Source of the DNA: Halocynthiibacter sp. SDUM655004
Lineage (GTDB): Bacteria; Pseudomonadota; Alphaproteobacteria; Rhodobacterales; Rhodobacteraceae
Assembly: GCF_026015885.1 (NCBI RefSeq)
Contig: NZ_JAPDUG010000001.1
Span: forward strand, 620,001-684,000
Reading direction: 5' to 3'
DNA: 64,000 bases
Shown: piece after piece, positions 18,591 through 28,130 of the stretch
Layout: each line of letters begins with the position of its first letter
Position numbering within the stretch: position 1 is the stretch's first letter
Notes under the pieces: model-generated
Seen by the model: only the letters and a program-made list of their open reading frames with translations
The model's database searches: none
What the model was told of the DNA's origin: nothing
Program-made: the position numbers and the translations under genes

Positions 18591-18760
18591 TGGGAGAATC
18601 TGCGGGGCGAATGCCTTTCAGTGCCGAAGGAGCAACCGCCCCGGTAAACTCTCAGGCTTCAGGACCGCTCGGATACCAAAACTCTGGAGAGTGGCCATTG
18701 GCCCGCCGAAGGGATAACGATCTCAGGCGCCGCAAGGCAGAGACAGAGGGGGCATCAGGA
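18591..18760 (+). ncRNA. Tandem glycine riboswitch (gcvT element)
   Basis: Two consecutive glycine aptamers precede gcvT. The first contains GTGCCGAAGGAGCAA and CTCTCAGGC, and the second GCCGAAGGGATAACG, TCTCAGGCGCC and AGAGACAGAGGGGG, all signature pieces of the family. A short linker joins them, as in classic tandem arrangements. It sits in the 5' leader of the glycine cleavage operon, where glycine binding is expected to switch expression on. The 75 bp between the second aptamer and gcvT would hold the expression platform; I see no strong terminator there, so control may act on translation. Confidence 0.93.
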
Positions 18761-18835
18761 GAGCGCGCATGGGGCGGGCTTGTTTTGGTGCCGCGCTGAA
18801 TATCCAGTGTTGTACCGGTGATGAGGAGAAGGCAA

Positions 18836-19966
18836 ATGGCCAACCCACACCTCGACGCGGATCTGGCGCAGACCGTATTCCATGACCTCCACGTAGAATT
18901 GGGCGCCAAGATGGTGCCATTCGCGGGCTATTCCATGCCCGTGCAATATCCGCTCGGCGTGATGAAAGAGCATTTGCACACACGCACCGGCGCGGGGCTC
19001 TTTGATGTGAGCCATATGGGGCAAGTGATCCTGCGCGGTGATAATCCCGCAACGGCGCTTGAGCGTCTGGTGCCGGTTTCGATCGTTCCGCTCAAAGAGG
19101 GGCGTCAGCGCTATGCTCTTTTTACCAACGAAGACGGCGGCATTCTCGACGATCTGATGGTGGCCAACCGTGGCGACCACCTGTTCCTCGTGGTCAACGC
19201 GGCCTGTAAAGAGGCTGATGTCGCGCATATGAAGGCGAACCTTGCTGATTGTGAGGTCGAGGTTATCGAAGATCGCGCATTGCTTGCGTTGCAAGGCCCG
19301 AAAGCCGAAGCAGCGCTTGCTGCATTCGTACCATCTGCGGCCGATATGGTGTTCATGGATGTTGCTGTTGTGGAATCGGATTTCGGCGAGCTTTGGATTT
19401 CGCGCTCTGGGTACACTGGCGAAGACGGCTACGAGATTTCAGTGTCCAGCGACAGCGCGGTTGAATTTGCCCGTGCGCTTCTGGCCCAAGATGGTGTGGA
19501 GCCAATCGGCTTAGGTGCACGAGATAGTCTCCGCCTTGAAGCGGGGCTGTGCCTTTACGGTAATGATATCGACGAAACAACAACGCCGGTCGAGGCCGCG
19601 CTTGAATGGGCGATGCAAAAGGCCCGCCGCACAGGCGGCGAACGCGAAGGCGGCTTTCCCGGGGCCGAACGAATTCTCGCAGAGCTTGAAAAAGGGGCAA
19701 CCCGCCGCCGCGTAGGCATTCTGCCTGAAGGGCGCGCGCCAATGCGAGCCGGAACCCAGCTTTTCGCCAGTGCCGACGCCACAGAGCCGATGGGGCAGGT
19801 GACATCGGGCGCATTTGGCCCCAGTATCGAACGGCCCATGTCGATGGGATATGTTGCTATCGACCACGCGGAAACCGGCACCGTTATCTATGCCGAAGTG
19901 CGTGGCAAGCGGCTCCCCGCAACCGTGGCAGATATGCCTTTCCGGCCATCAACCTATAAACGTTAA
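18836..19966 (+). CDS. gcvT: Aminomethyltransferase (glycine cleavage T-protein)
   Basis: T-protein of the glycine cleavage system, 376 residues. It moves the aminomethyl carbon from the lipoyl arm of GcvH to tetrahydrofolate and releases ammonia. Recognisable blocks include [23 protein letters not shown] and a C-terminal [17 protein letters not shown]. The ATG at 18836 follows GAGGAGAAGG at ideal spacing. First gene of gcvT-gcvH-gcvP, under the glycine riboswitch. Confidence 0.96.
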   Translation: MANPHLDADLAQTVFHDLHVELGAKMVPFAGYSMPVQYPLGVMKEHLHTRTGAGLFDVSHMGQVILRGDNPATALERLVPVSIVPLKEGRQRYALFTNEDGGILDDLMVANRGDHLFLVVNAACKEADVAHMKANLADCEVEVIEDRALLALQGPKAEAALAAFVPSAADMVFMDVAVVESDFGELWISRSGYTGEDGYEISVSSDSAVEFARALLAQDGVEPIGLGARDSLRLEAGLCLYGNDIDETTTPVEAALEWAMQKARRTGGEREGGFPGAERILAELEKGATRRRVGILPEGRAPMRAGTQLFASADATEPMGQVTSGAFGPSIERPMSMGYVAIDHAETGTVIYAEVRGKRLPATVADMPFRPSTYKR

Positions 19967-19980
19967 ACAGGAGACTCCCC

Positions 19981-20340
19981 ATGAAATACACCGAAGAACA
20001 CGAGTGGCTGCGCGTCGAGGACGACGTTGTTGTTGTTGGCATTACCGAGCACGCCGCAGAGCAGCTTGGAGATGTTGTCTTTGTTGAACTGCCAGACGTT
20101 GGCACAACAGTCTCCAAGGACGACGAGGTTGTGGTAATCGAGAGTGTGAAAGCCGCTTCCGATATCCTCGCGCCAATCGACGGCGAGATTGTCGAAGTGA
20201 ACGAAGCAATTGTCGACGAGCCAGGTAAGGTAAATGACGATCCAGAGAACGACGCTTGGTTCTTTAAGATCAAGGTCGAAGACCTCGGCCCAATGGACGA
20301 CATGATGGACGAAGCCGCTTATAAAGCCTTCATCGGGTAA
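19981..20340 (+). CDS. gcvH: Glycine cleavage system H-protein
   Basis: Lipoyl carrier protein of the glycine cleavage system, 119 residues. The lipoylated lysine is Lys57 in ESVKAASD. It shuttles the aminomethyl intermediate between GcvP, GcvT and the shared dihydrolipoamide dehydrogenase, which is not in this window. It lies 14 bp after gcvT and 9 bp before gcvP. Confidence 0.97.
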   Translation: MKYTEEHEWLRVEDDVVVVGITEHAAEQLGDVVFVELPDVGTTVSKDDEVVVIESVKAASDILAPIDGEIVEVNEAIVDEPGKVNDDPENDAWFFKIKVEDLGPMDDMMDEAAYKAFIG

Positions 20341-20349
20341 GGACACAAA

Positions 20350-23214
20350 ATGCCCTATCAGACCACTGGTTATAACACCTATGATTTCGCAAACCGCCGC
20401 CATATCGGCCCGTCGCCAGATGAAATGGCCGAGATGCTCAAAGCAATCGGCTACGCGTCGCTCGATGAGCTGATTGACGACACAGTTCCGGGCAGTATCC
20501 GTCAGGCCGAAGCCCTGCCTTGGGCGCCAATGACGGAGCATGCGCTTTTGGAAAAAATGCGCAAGGTGGCCAAGAAAAACAAGGTTATGACCAGCCTGAT
20601 CGGGCAGGGGTACTATGGCTGTGTGACCCCGCCGGCAATCCAGCGCAATATTCTGGAAAATCCGGCGTGGTATACGGCCTATACGCCCTACCAACCCGAA
20701 ATCGCACAGGGGCGTCTTGAGGCGCTGCTGAACTTCCAGACTATGGTAAGCGACCTGACCGGCCTTCCTGTTGCCAACGCATCTCTGCTGGATGAGGCTA
20801 CCGCTTGTGCCGAGGCAATGGCAATGGCGCTACGTGGGTCGAAATCCAAGGCAAAGGCGTTCTTTATCGACGAGAATTGCCACCCGCAGAATATCGCGGT
20901 TATGCAAACGCGGGCGGCACCATTAGGTATCGAAGTTATCGTTGGCAATCCTGACGATCTCGTTGCCGAAGAGGTATTTGGCGCGATCTTCCAATATCCT
21001 GGAACCTATGGCGAAATCCGCGATTTTGCGGCTGAGGTCGAGGCGCTTCATGCCGCCAAAGCCAGCGCGATTATGGCGACTGATCTGCTCGCCCTGACTA
21101 TGCTCAAAGAGCCGGGCGCGATTGGTGCTGATATTGCCGTTGGCTCTGCGCAGCGCTTCGGTGTTCCGCTTGGTTTCGGTGGCCCGCACGCTGCGTTTAT
21201 GGCCTGTGCTGACAACTATAAGCGCACCATGCCAGGCCGGATTGTTGGTGTGTCTGTGGATGCGCAGGGCGGGAAGGCCTATCGCCTGTCGCTGCAAACG
21301 CGCGAGCAGCACATCCGCCGCGAAAAAGCCACTTCCAACGTTTGTACCGCGCAAGCGCTTTTGGCCGTGATGGCGAGCTTCTTTGCTGTGTTCCATGGGC
21401 CGAAGGGTCTGAAATCCATCGCGGAAATGGTGCATTTCAACACGGTCGCGCTGGCAAACGGGCTGCGTGATGGTGGCTTTGAGGTCGAGACAGAGGCGTT
21501 CTTTGATACGATCACCGTTGAAGTGGGTGCATTCCAGAAAGCGATCCTTAAAAATGCCGAAGCCGAGGGCATCAACCTGCGCGCTGTTGATGACACCCGC
21601 GTTGGCATTTCGGTTGACGAGACGGTTGATGCGGGGTTGATCGAAGCGGTTTGGCGCGCCTTTGGTGTGAATAAATCCGCGCATGAATGGCTTGCGGATA
21701 CCCCCGAAAGCCTTGAGCAAAGCTTCCCAGCTCCCTTCCTGCGTGAGAGCGATTACCTCACGCATCCGATCTTTCACATGAACCGCGCCGAAGCCGAGAT
21801 GATGCGCTATATGCGCCGCTTGGCAGACCGCGATTTGGCGCTGGATCGGGCGATGATCCCGCTTGGCTCATGTACAATGAAGCTCAATGCAGCCGTTGAA
21901 ATGATGCCAATCACATGGCCCGAATTCAACACAGTGCACCCCTTCGCGCCCAAAGATCAGACCGCTGGATATGCAGAGATGATCGAAGACCTTTCCGCGC
22001 GCCTCTGCGAGATTACGGGCTATGACGCAATGTCGATGCAGCCCAACTCCGGTGCGCAGGGTGAATATGCAGGGCTTTTGACAATTGCCGCCTATCATCG
22101 GTCGCGTGGCGAGGGCCATCGCGACGTCTGCCTCATTCCGGTTTCGGCTCACGGCACAAACCCAGCCTCGGCACAGATGTGCGGCATGAAGGTTGTTGTG
22201 GTGAAATCTGCGGAGAATGGTGACATCGACGTGGAAGATTTCCGCGCCAAAGCCGAAGCTGCGGGCGAAAATCTCGCGGCTTGCATGATCACTTATCCGT
22301 CGACCCACGGCGTGTTTGAGAAAACCGTTAAGGAAGTCTGCGAGATCACCCATGATTTCGGTGGGCAGGTTTATATCGACGGGGCGAACCTCAACGCGAT
22401 GGTTGGGCTTTCTCAGCCGGGCAAACTGGGCGGCGACGTGAGCCACCTGAACTTGCACAAAACCTTCTGCATCCCGCATGGCGGCGGCGGTCCAGGCATG
22501 GGGCCAATCGGTGTGCGCGCGCATCTTGCGCGGTTCCTACCTGGGCACCCCGAGACGGGCGGAGAAGAGGGGCCGGTTTCGGCAGCACCCTATGGCAGCG
22601 CGTCGATCCTGCCGATCAGTTGGGCTTACTGCCTGATGATGGGCGGCGAAGGGATTACGCAGGCAACCAAGGTTGCGATCCTAAACGCCAACTACATCAA
22701 AGCGCGGCTCTCTGGTGCGTATGACGTGCTGTTCACCGGTAAAGGTGGCAATGTTGCGCATGAGTGCATTCTTGATACACGTCCGTTTGCCGAAAGTGCG
22801 CATGTGACCGTAGATGATATCGCCAAGCGCCTGATGGACAGCGGCTTCCACGCGCCGACTATGAGTTGGCCGGTTGCCGGCACCCTGATGATCGAGCCGA
22901 CGGAGTCTGAAACCAAGGCCGAGCTTGACCGTTTCATCGACGCGATGTTGTCGATCCGCTCCGAAATTGCAGCGATTGAAAGCGGCGAAATGGACGCGGA
23001 GAACAATCCGCTGAAACATGCGCCGCATACGGTTGCGTCGCTTGTTGGTGAATGGGATCGCCCCTATAGCCGCGAGCAGGGATGCTTCCCTCCGGGCTCC
23101 TTCAAGGTTGATAAGTACTGGCCGCCCGTTGGCCGCGTAGATAACGTCTTTGGCGACAGAAACCTTGTTTGCACATGCCCGCCACTTGAGGAATACCTCG
23201 ACGCAGCAGAGTAA
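20350..23214 (+). CDS. gcvP: Glycine decarboxylase (glycine cleavage P-protein)
   Basis: PLP-dependent glycine dehydrogenase (decarboxylating), 954 residues, the fused homodimeric form of the enzyme. It has two homologous halves. The PLP-binding lysine is in [20 protein letters not shown], and the N-terminal half carries the usual HIGPS start and GQGYYG segment. It decarboxylates glycine and loads the remaining aminomethyl group onto GcvH. Its stop codon abuts the stop of the convergent cysG-like gene with no spacer. Confidence 0.97.
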   Translation: MPYQTTGYNTYDFANRRHIGPSPDEMAEMLKAIGYASLDELIDDTVPGSIRQAEALPWAPMTEHALLEKMRKVAKKNKVMTSLIGQGYYGCVTPPAIQRNILENPAWYTAYTPYQPEIAQGRLEALLNFQTMVSDLTGLPVANASLLDEATACAEAMAMALRGSKSKAKAFFIDENCHPQNIAVMQTRAAPLGIEVIVGNPDDLVAEEVFGAIFQYPGTYGEIRDFAAEVEALHAAKASAIMATDLLALTMLKEPGAIGADIAVGSAQRFGVPLGFGGPHAAFMACADNYKRTMPGRIVGVSVDAQGGKAYRLSLQTREQHIRREKATSNVCTAQALLAVMASFFAVFHGPKGLKSIAEMVHFNTVALANGLRDGGFEVETEAFFDTITVEVGAFQKAILKNAEAEGINLRAVDDTRVGISVDETVDAGLIEAVWRAFGVNKSAHEWLADTPESLEQSFPAPFLRESDYLTHPIFHMNRAEAEMMRYMRRLADRDLALDRAMIPLGSCTMKLNAAVEMMPITWPEFNTVHPFAPKDQTAGYAEMIEDLSARLCEITGYDAMSMQPNSGAQGEYAGLLTIAAYHRSRGEGHRDVCLIPVSAHGTNPASAQMCGMKVVVVKSAENGDIDVEDFRAKAEAAGENLAACMITYPSTHGVFEKTVKEVCEITHDFGGQVYIDGANLNAMVGLSQPGKLGGDVSHLNLHKTFCIPHGGGGPGMGPIGVRAHLARFLPGHPETGGEEGPVSAAPYGSASILPISWAYCLMMGGEGITQATKVAILNANYIKARLSGAYDVLFTGKGGNVAHECILDTRPFAESAHVTVDDIAKRLMDSGFHAPTMSWPVAGTLMIEPTESETKAELDRFIDAMLSIRSEIAAIESGEMDAENNPLKHAPHTVASLVGEWDRPYSREQGCFPPGSFKVDKYWPPVGRVDNVFGDRNLVCTCPPLEEYLDAAE

Positions 23215-24201
23215 TTACCCGCGCGGGAACACACCCGCGACGGTTTCAAAACGGATATTGGCGGCGGAACATTCTGCCGCCAATTCTTTGCAGAACGTAG
23301 AGGCTTCGGTATCTGCGTTGGTCAGCCAAACGACACGCTTACCGGCCTGCGCAGCGTCAAGAAGCTGTTGAAAAACATCATTGCTTTCAGTGGTTTCAAC
23401 GCGTTCGGCGTCCCTGCGGGCAAGCTCAAGAACGGTCATGTCTTTTAGGGGTGCGAAATAGATCGCGTCTGCTTCCTGCATCCGCTTTACCGCACGCAAA
23501 GTCATCATATCACGGCTGTCTGCACCCGTGGAAACAACGCAAACACCCGGCAAATCTTCGGTTGGTGCGCCGCCGTTTGCGATAGCCTCTTTGATCGCAA
23601 GGGCTGCTGGGCGCTCGCGCCCCGAGGTGAAATCTGCGCGCGGGCTTGCGGAAAACACCCAACGCCATAGATCGCGTCGCTTGATTGGGCCAAGGTTTTG
23701 TTCCGCGCTGTTGCGAAGCCGCCCAGCGAGGGCCGCAAGCCCGCCGAGGTTTGGCTCTAGAATTTCTTCCATCCGCGTTTTGATCTGGCGAGCCAGAACC
23801 GGTGCGGTTCCTTCGGTGCCGATGGCTACAACAACGGGGTCACGGTCCACGATCGAGGGGGTGAAGGCATCGCACAGGTCGGGCTGATCCACCACATTCA
23901 CGGTGGCGCCAACGGATTTGGCAACGCCGTGAATATGGGCGTCGGTTTCTTCGTCTCCGGTCGCGACAAACACAAGCGCGGACCCTGCGAAGATTTCGGG
24001 TGTGATCTCGCCTGCTATGCGCTCTGCGCGGCCTTCGTCGATGATGTCGGCAAGCTCCGCGTCGATCTCGCCCGAATGAACGATCACGATCTGAGCCTCT
24101 GTCTTAAGGGCAAGGCGGCATTTCTGCGCGGCCTGCTCGCCACCGCCGACAATCACAATGCGGCGGTCGGTCATTTTGAGGAACATCGGAAAGGTTTTCA
24201 C
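23215..24201 (-). CDS. Siroheme synthase-like protein with shortened methyltransferase domain
   Basis: Protein of 328 residues related to CysG. The N-terminal part (about 1-150) is a precorrin-2 dehydrogenase/ferrochelatase domain with the NAD motif IVIVGGGEQAA. The middle holds the sirohydrochlorin-type dimerisation region (RIKTRMEEILEPNLGGLA). The last 110 residues align only with the first half of a uroporphyrinogen-III methyltransferase (VSTGADSRDMMTLRA, LARRDAERV, ETVAGVFPRG). The domain stops where full enzymes have another 110-130 residues, and the SAM-binding GGDPF loop is replaced (NADTE). It therefore should make siroheme from precorrin-2 but not methylate. It ends the nitrate operon, providing cofactor for NirB. 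Confidence 0.85.
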   Translation of the reverse strand: MKTFPMFLKMTDRRIVIVGGGEQAAQKCRLALKTEAQIVIVHSGEIDAELADIIDEGRAERIAGEITPEIFAGSALVFVATGDEETDAHIHGVAKSVGATVNVVDQPDLCDAFTPSIVDRDPVVVAIGTEGTAPVLARQIKTRMEEILEPNLGGLAALAGRLRNSAEQNLGPIKRRDLWRWVFSASPRADFTSGRERPAALAIKEAIANGGAPTEDLPGVCVVSTGADSRDMMTLRAVKRMQEADAIYFAPLKDMTVLELARRDAERVETTESNDVFQQLLDAAQAGKRVVWLTNADTEASTFCKELAAECSAANIRFETVAGVFPRG

Positions 24202-24211
24202 GGGGTGTCCT

Positions 24212-25195
24212 TTATTTGGTGCTGTGTCGTGCGGCCCAAAGTGCGCGCGCCTGTTCGTCGGCGGCTTCTATGCTGTCGGCCTGCCCTGTGGTCAAGAGCG
24301 CAAGCCCTGCTGTGCCGATCACAACGGCTTCTGCAAACTCGTCTGAATGCGTTCCATTCCAGAGGTTTGCAAGGTCTTCGGGCTGGGATTCTTTCGTAGC
24401 GAGGCGGCGCGTTTCGTCAAGAAGCGCGGGCGCGGTGCCCGTCCAAGGGTTTGTGTCGCGCAGACCAAAACCGGCGATGTCTTTGGAGGGATGGCGCTCA
24501 AACTCGCCGCCGCCGCCTTTGATAACCGTCAGCCGCGCAAGTCCGAGAAGCGCGCCGGCGTCGGCCTGTAGTTCGCGATAAGATGGATGAAATACGCCCT
24601 GAACCGAAGCGGGTGCAAGCGAGGGGTTAAAGACCCGCAACGTGGTATTCACCGCCGAGCGTAGACCCAGCACATCGCGCAATTTTAGAATGCGGAAGGC
24701 ATCTGGCGCGATTTCCTCAAGCGGGACATAGGCGATACCGCCGTTCTTAAGCGCTTTTGTTGCGGCCTCAGCTGTTTTTGCAACGGGGATTTCAACTGCT
24801 GAAAGCTGATCGCGAACCGAGGCAACAGGATTTTGGTGCGAGTTCCAACCGTGTAGCAAAACAGGTGTTCCGCTTGCGGCAATGAGCTTGGCGGACAACA
24901 GGTAAAACGGAAGCCCGCGCGTACGCCCTGCGGCATAAGTGGGCCAATCAAGCCCAGCGGGAACATTCGTCCAATCCGCATCAACATGTGCACGAAGCGC
25001 CCGAACGAAACCCGCAATTTCAGGGGCAATCTCACCACGGAACCGCATGAGCATCAGCAGCGCGCCAACGGCCTCTGGTGCTGCATCGCCTTGCAAAATT
25101 AAGGTGAACGCCTCAAATGCTTCTTCTTCGGTAAGTGATCTTGAACGCCCCGGTCCCCGCCCAAGAATTCGGACATAGGGAGCAAGTTTGTTCAT
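24212..25195 (-). CDS. TrpD2/YbiB-like protein of the anthranilate phosphoribosyltransferase fold
   Basis: Protein of 327 residues with the glycosyltransferase-family-3 fold: an N-terminal helical domain (LTEEEAFEAF, GALLMLMRFRGE) and a C-terminal alpha/beta domain. The PRPP-binding GTGGD and KHGNR motifs of true TrpD are missing; the matching places read AAGRTRGL and LHGWNSHQN. It thus belongs with the TrpD2/YbiB proteins, which bind nucleic acid rather than make tryptophan. The ATG overlaps the nasA stop by 4 bp (ATGA), so it is a coupled member of the nitrate operon. Its role there is unknown. Confidence 0.8.
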   Translation of the reverse strand: MNKLAPYVRILGRGPGRSRSLTEEEAFEAFTLILQGDAAPEAVGALLMLMRFRGEIAPEIAGFVRALRAHVDADWTNVPAGLDWPTYAAGRTRGLPFYLLSAKLIAASGTPVLLHGWNSHQNPVASVRDQLSAVEIPVAKTAEAATKALKNGGIAYVPLEEIAPDAFRILKLRDVLGLRSAVNTTLRVFNPSLAPASVQGVFHPSYRELQADAGALLGLARLTVIKGGGGEFERHPSKDIAGFGLRDTNPWTGTAPALLDETRRLATKESQPEDLANLWNGTHSDEFAEAVVIGTAGLALLTTGQADSIEAADEQARALWAARHSTK

Positions 25196-27798
25196 TCGGC
25201 AGCCACTTTCATTGAGGGTATATCTTTCAGTAATGCCTGAAGTTCCGGCTTGCAAGAGCCGCAGTTGGTTCCCGCGCCTGTGCATTCGCCAAGAGCTTCG
25301 ACCGTGCGCGCCCCATCGGAAATCGCCGCTTTGAGGGTGTTGATCCCGACGTTCATGCAGGAACAGACCGTGGCGCCGGGGTCTGGTTGATCAGCCCCTG
25401 GAACTCCGGCGAGCACTTGCGCTGATGCCTCACTCCCAATCAGGTCACAGACATAGCCACGCGCAACGGCAACTGGTGTGCGGGCGGCGAAATAGACACC
25501 GCGAAGGCGGCCCTCCTCAAAGATCGCAACGCGGGCAATCCCGTTTTGTGCGTCCTCCAGCATAACGGCTTCACCGCCATCAAGGTCAAGTGTTTCGCGT
25601 GCTTCTTTTTCCCAATCTTTCGGCGCGCGCTGCCCTGAAATTTCGGCTTTCCATCCAGTTGTGGTTTTGGATTTGGCCACATAGGGGCGGGCGCTTTCAA
25701 TCGGCTGATCACTTGCGGCGAAGGCATAGAACGCGGCCTCGAATGGCGCGACGGTTACGTCTGCCCCTTTGAGCGCGGGTTGTCCTGACACGGGATCGGT
25801 CACGGGTGCAACTGCGTGGTTCACGCGGCCAGAGGCAGCAAATTGCGCGGTCCAATGCATCGGAACAAATATGGTGCCGGCCTGTACCTTGCTGGTAATC
25901 ATTGCCCGCACAACAGCGCTGCCATGTTCGCCCGAGATACGCAGCAGGGTCGCGTCTTTGATACCAAGGCGCAGCGCGTCAGTTGGGTTGATTTCGGCGA
26001 AAGGTTCGGCAAGGTGCTGGTTTAGGCGCGGTGCGCGCGCAGTGCGGGTCATCGTGTGCCACTGATCGCGGATACGACCGGTGTTGAGACGGAAGGTTTC
26101 GCCGTTTTCCGCGTGTTTCGGCGGTTTTACGGGAAGCATTTTCGCCTTGCTGTCCGCATGGAAGAAGCCGCCATCTGCGAAGAAGCGCTCGGTTGTGGAC
26201 CCATTGGCGCGGATCGGCCATTGGGTTGGTTTGAGCGCGTCGTAGTCGGCCTCATCCAAGCCAGCGAGGCCGCTGATGTCGAAATCCTTACCGAACTTTG
26301 CGGTTGCTTCGGAAAGGGCGGCGTATTCGGCGAAGACCTCGGCAGGAGAGGTAAACTCAAAGGCTTCCCCGAACCCCATTTTTTGCGCCACGTCGCAGAT
26401 AATTTGCCAATCCGGGCGCGTTTCACCGGGGAGGGGTAGGAACGCGCGTTGGCGGCTGATGCGGCGTTCGGAATTGGTTACTGTGCCCGATTTCTCGCCC
26501 CAGCCCGCAGCGGGGAGCAAAACATCGGCAAGCGCGCCAGTATCTGTGTCTTTGAGGATGTCGGAAACAACGGTAAACGGCACGTTTTCAATGGCCTGCG
26601 CTACGTTTGCGGCGTCTGGCATCGATACAGCAGGGTTTGTCGACATGACCCAGAGCGCTTTGATTTTGCCATCTGCACAGGCTTGGAAAAGGTCTACTGC
26701 CTTAAGGCCTGCGTGATCAGCGATAACTGGGGCGTTCCATGCGGTTTGTACTGTGTCGCGGTGGTCTGGGTTTTCCAGATCAAGGTGGTTGGCCAGCATA
26801 TTCGCCAACCCGCCGACCTCGCGCCCGCCCATGGCGTTTGGCTGTCCAGTGACGGAAAACGGCCCCATCCCTGCGCGGCCGATACGTCCCGTTGCAAGGT
26901 GGCAATTCAGGATCGCGTTGACTTTGTCGGTGCCGACGGCGGATTGGTTCACGCCTTGGGAATAAATGGTGACCACGCGCTCTGTGTTGATCCAGAGTTT
27001 GGTGAAATCTTCGATCTCGGCGGCGCTTAGGCCGGTGCTGCTTACGTCGCTGTCTTGTGCGGCGGCGAGTGCATCGGCAAAGCCATTCACGTTTTTGGCG
27101 ACATAGTCGTCGTCAACTGCGCCGCGCGATGCGATTTCGGCGAGCAGGTGATTAAACAGGGCCGTGTCGCTATCGGCGTTGATGGCAAGGTGAAGATCAG
27201 CGAGATCGCTTGTCGCTGTGACACGCGGGTCGATGTTGACCACGCGCATGTCCGGGCGCGCTTGCTTGGCCGCGACGAGGCGTTGGAACAGGATCGGATG
27301 GCACCACGCGAGGTTGGACCCAACGAGGACAACGAGGTCGGCCTCTTCAAAATCCTCATAGGTGCCGGGAACTGTGTCTGTGCCAAATGCGCGCTTGTGG
27401 CCCGCCACGGAGCTGGCCATGCAAAGGCGCGAGTTAGTGTCTATGTTGGCGCTGCCGATGAACCCTTTCATTAGCTTGTTGGCCACATAGTAATCTTCGG
27501 TCAGGAGTTGGCCGGAAACATAGAATGCAACGCTGTCTGGGCCGTGTTCCTTGATCGCGGCGCTGAACTTCTCTGCGACGAGGGCAGTTGCCTCCTCCCA
27601 GCTTGCGCGTTGCTTATTGACCATCGGCGCGAGCAAGCGCCCTTCGAGCGTGATGGTTTCGCCCAGTGCCGAGCCTTTGGAGCACAACCGCCCGAAATTG
27701 GACGGGTGGTCCGGATCGCCCTTGATGGTGCCGTCAGCGCTCGCGAGAACGCCACAGCCGACACCGCAATAGGGGCAGGTTGTGCAGGTCATGCTCAT
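25192..27798 (-). CDS. nasA: Assimilatory nitrate reductase catalytic subunit
   Basis: Molybdenum bis-MGD enzyme reducing nitrate to nitrite in the cytosol, 868 residues. The [4Fe-4S] ligands are Cys8, Cys11, Cys15 and Cys39. The molybdopterin domains follow, with SRLCMASSVAGHKRAFG and the C-terminal dinucleotide-binding domain. The last 60 residues form a BFD-type [2Fe-2S] domain (CSCMN near the start and CGSC at the end), typical of NasA enzymes that take electrons without a separate diaphorase domain. It overlaps nirD by 4 bp at its start. Confidence 0.95.
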   Translation of the reverse strand: MSMTCTTCPYCGVGCGVLASADGTIKGDPDHPSNFGRLCSKGSALGETITLEGRLLAPMVNKQRASWEEATALVAEKFSAAIKEHGPDSVAFYVSGQLLTEDYYVANKLMKGFIGSANIDTNSRLCMASSVAGHKRAFGTDTVPGTYEDFEEADLVVLVGSNLAWCHPILFQRLVAAKQARPDMRVVNIDPRVTATSDLADLHLAINADSDTALFNHLLAEIASRGAVDDDYVAKNVNGFADALAAAQDSDVSSTGLSAAEIEDFTKLWINTERVVTIYSQGVNQSAVGTDKVNAILNCHLATGRIGRAGMGPFSVTGQPNAMGGREVGGLANMLANHLDLENPDHRDTVQTAWNAPVIADHAGLKAVDLFQACADGKIKALWVMSTNPAVSMPDAANVAQAIENVPFTVVSDILKDTDTGALADVLLPAAGWGEKSGTVTNSERRISRQRAFLPLPGETRPDWQIICDVAQKMGFGEAFEFTSPAEVFAEYAALSEATAKFGKDFDISGLAGLDEADYDALKPTQWPIRANGSTTERFFADGGFFHADSKAKMLPVKPPKHAENGETFRLNTGRIRDQWHTMTRTARAPRLNQHLAEPFAEINPTDALRLGIKDATLLRISGEHGSAVVRAMITSKVQAGTIFVPMHWTAQFAASGRVNHAVAPVTDPVSGQPALKGADVTVAPFEAAFYAFAASDQPIESARPYVAKSKTTTGWKAEISGQRAPKDWEKEARETLDLDGGEAVMLEDAQNGIARVAIFEEGRLRGVYFAARTPVAVARGYVCDLIGSEASAQVLAGVPGADQPDPGATVCSCMNVGINTLKAAISDGARTVEALGECTGAGTNCGSCKPELQALLKDIPSMKVAAE

Positions 27799-28130
27799 GC
27801 GGCGGACCGTGCGGAGAGGCGGTTTACGTCAAGCAGGATACGCCCGTCGCGTACGTCGATATCATAGGTTGCGACCTGTCCTTCGTCGGCTCCCTGCGCT
27901 TGGCCGGTGTTCATGTCAAACACCCAGTTGTGCAATGGGCAAGTAACGGACTCGCCATGCACGATCCCCTCGCTCAGCGGCCCCTTTTTGTGGGGGCAGG
28001 TGTCGTCCATGGCAAATACGCGGTCTTCTGCGGTGCGGAACACCGCGACGCATCCAAGCTGTGTTTTTACAAGGCGCGCCCCGCGTTGGGGGATGTCGTC
28101 AAGCGCGCCGATATCAATCCAGTCACTCAT
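27795..28130 (-). CDS. nirD: Nitrite reductase small subunit (Rieske-type)
   Basis: NirD subunit of NAD(P)H-dependent nitrite reductase, 111 residues. Unlike the enterobacterial protein, it keeps a full set of Rieske [2Fe-2S] ligands: Cys-x-His in DTCPHKKG and Cys-x2-His in TCPLHNW. It should therefore carry a cluster and pass electrons within the NirBD complex. It overlaps nirB and nasA by 4 bp each. Confidence 0.93.
   Translation of the reverse strand: MSDWIDIGALDDIPQRGARLVKTQLGCVAVFRTAEDRVFAMDDTCPHKKGPLSEGIVHGESVTCPLHNWVFDMNTGQAQGADEGQVATYDIDVRDGRILLDVNRLSARSAA

Noticed and set aside
18590-18799. Short plus-strand frame before gcvT
   Set aside because: It coincides with the glycine riboswitch, whose conserved RNA motifs explain the sequence.
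19963-20694. 243-codon frame opposite gcvH and the start of gcvP
   Set aside because: Both sense genes are certain; the antisense translation is not protein-like in motif or composition.
20923-21777. 284-codon frame opposite gcvP
   Set aside because: gcvP is certain over its full length; the antisense frame shows no domain and no ribosome site.
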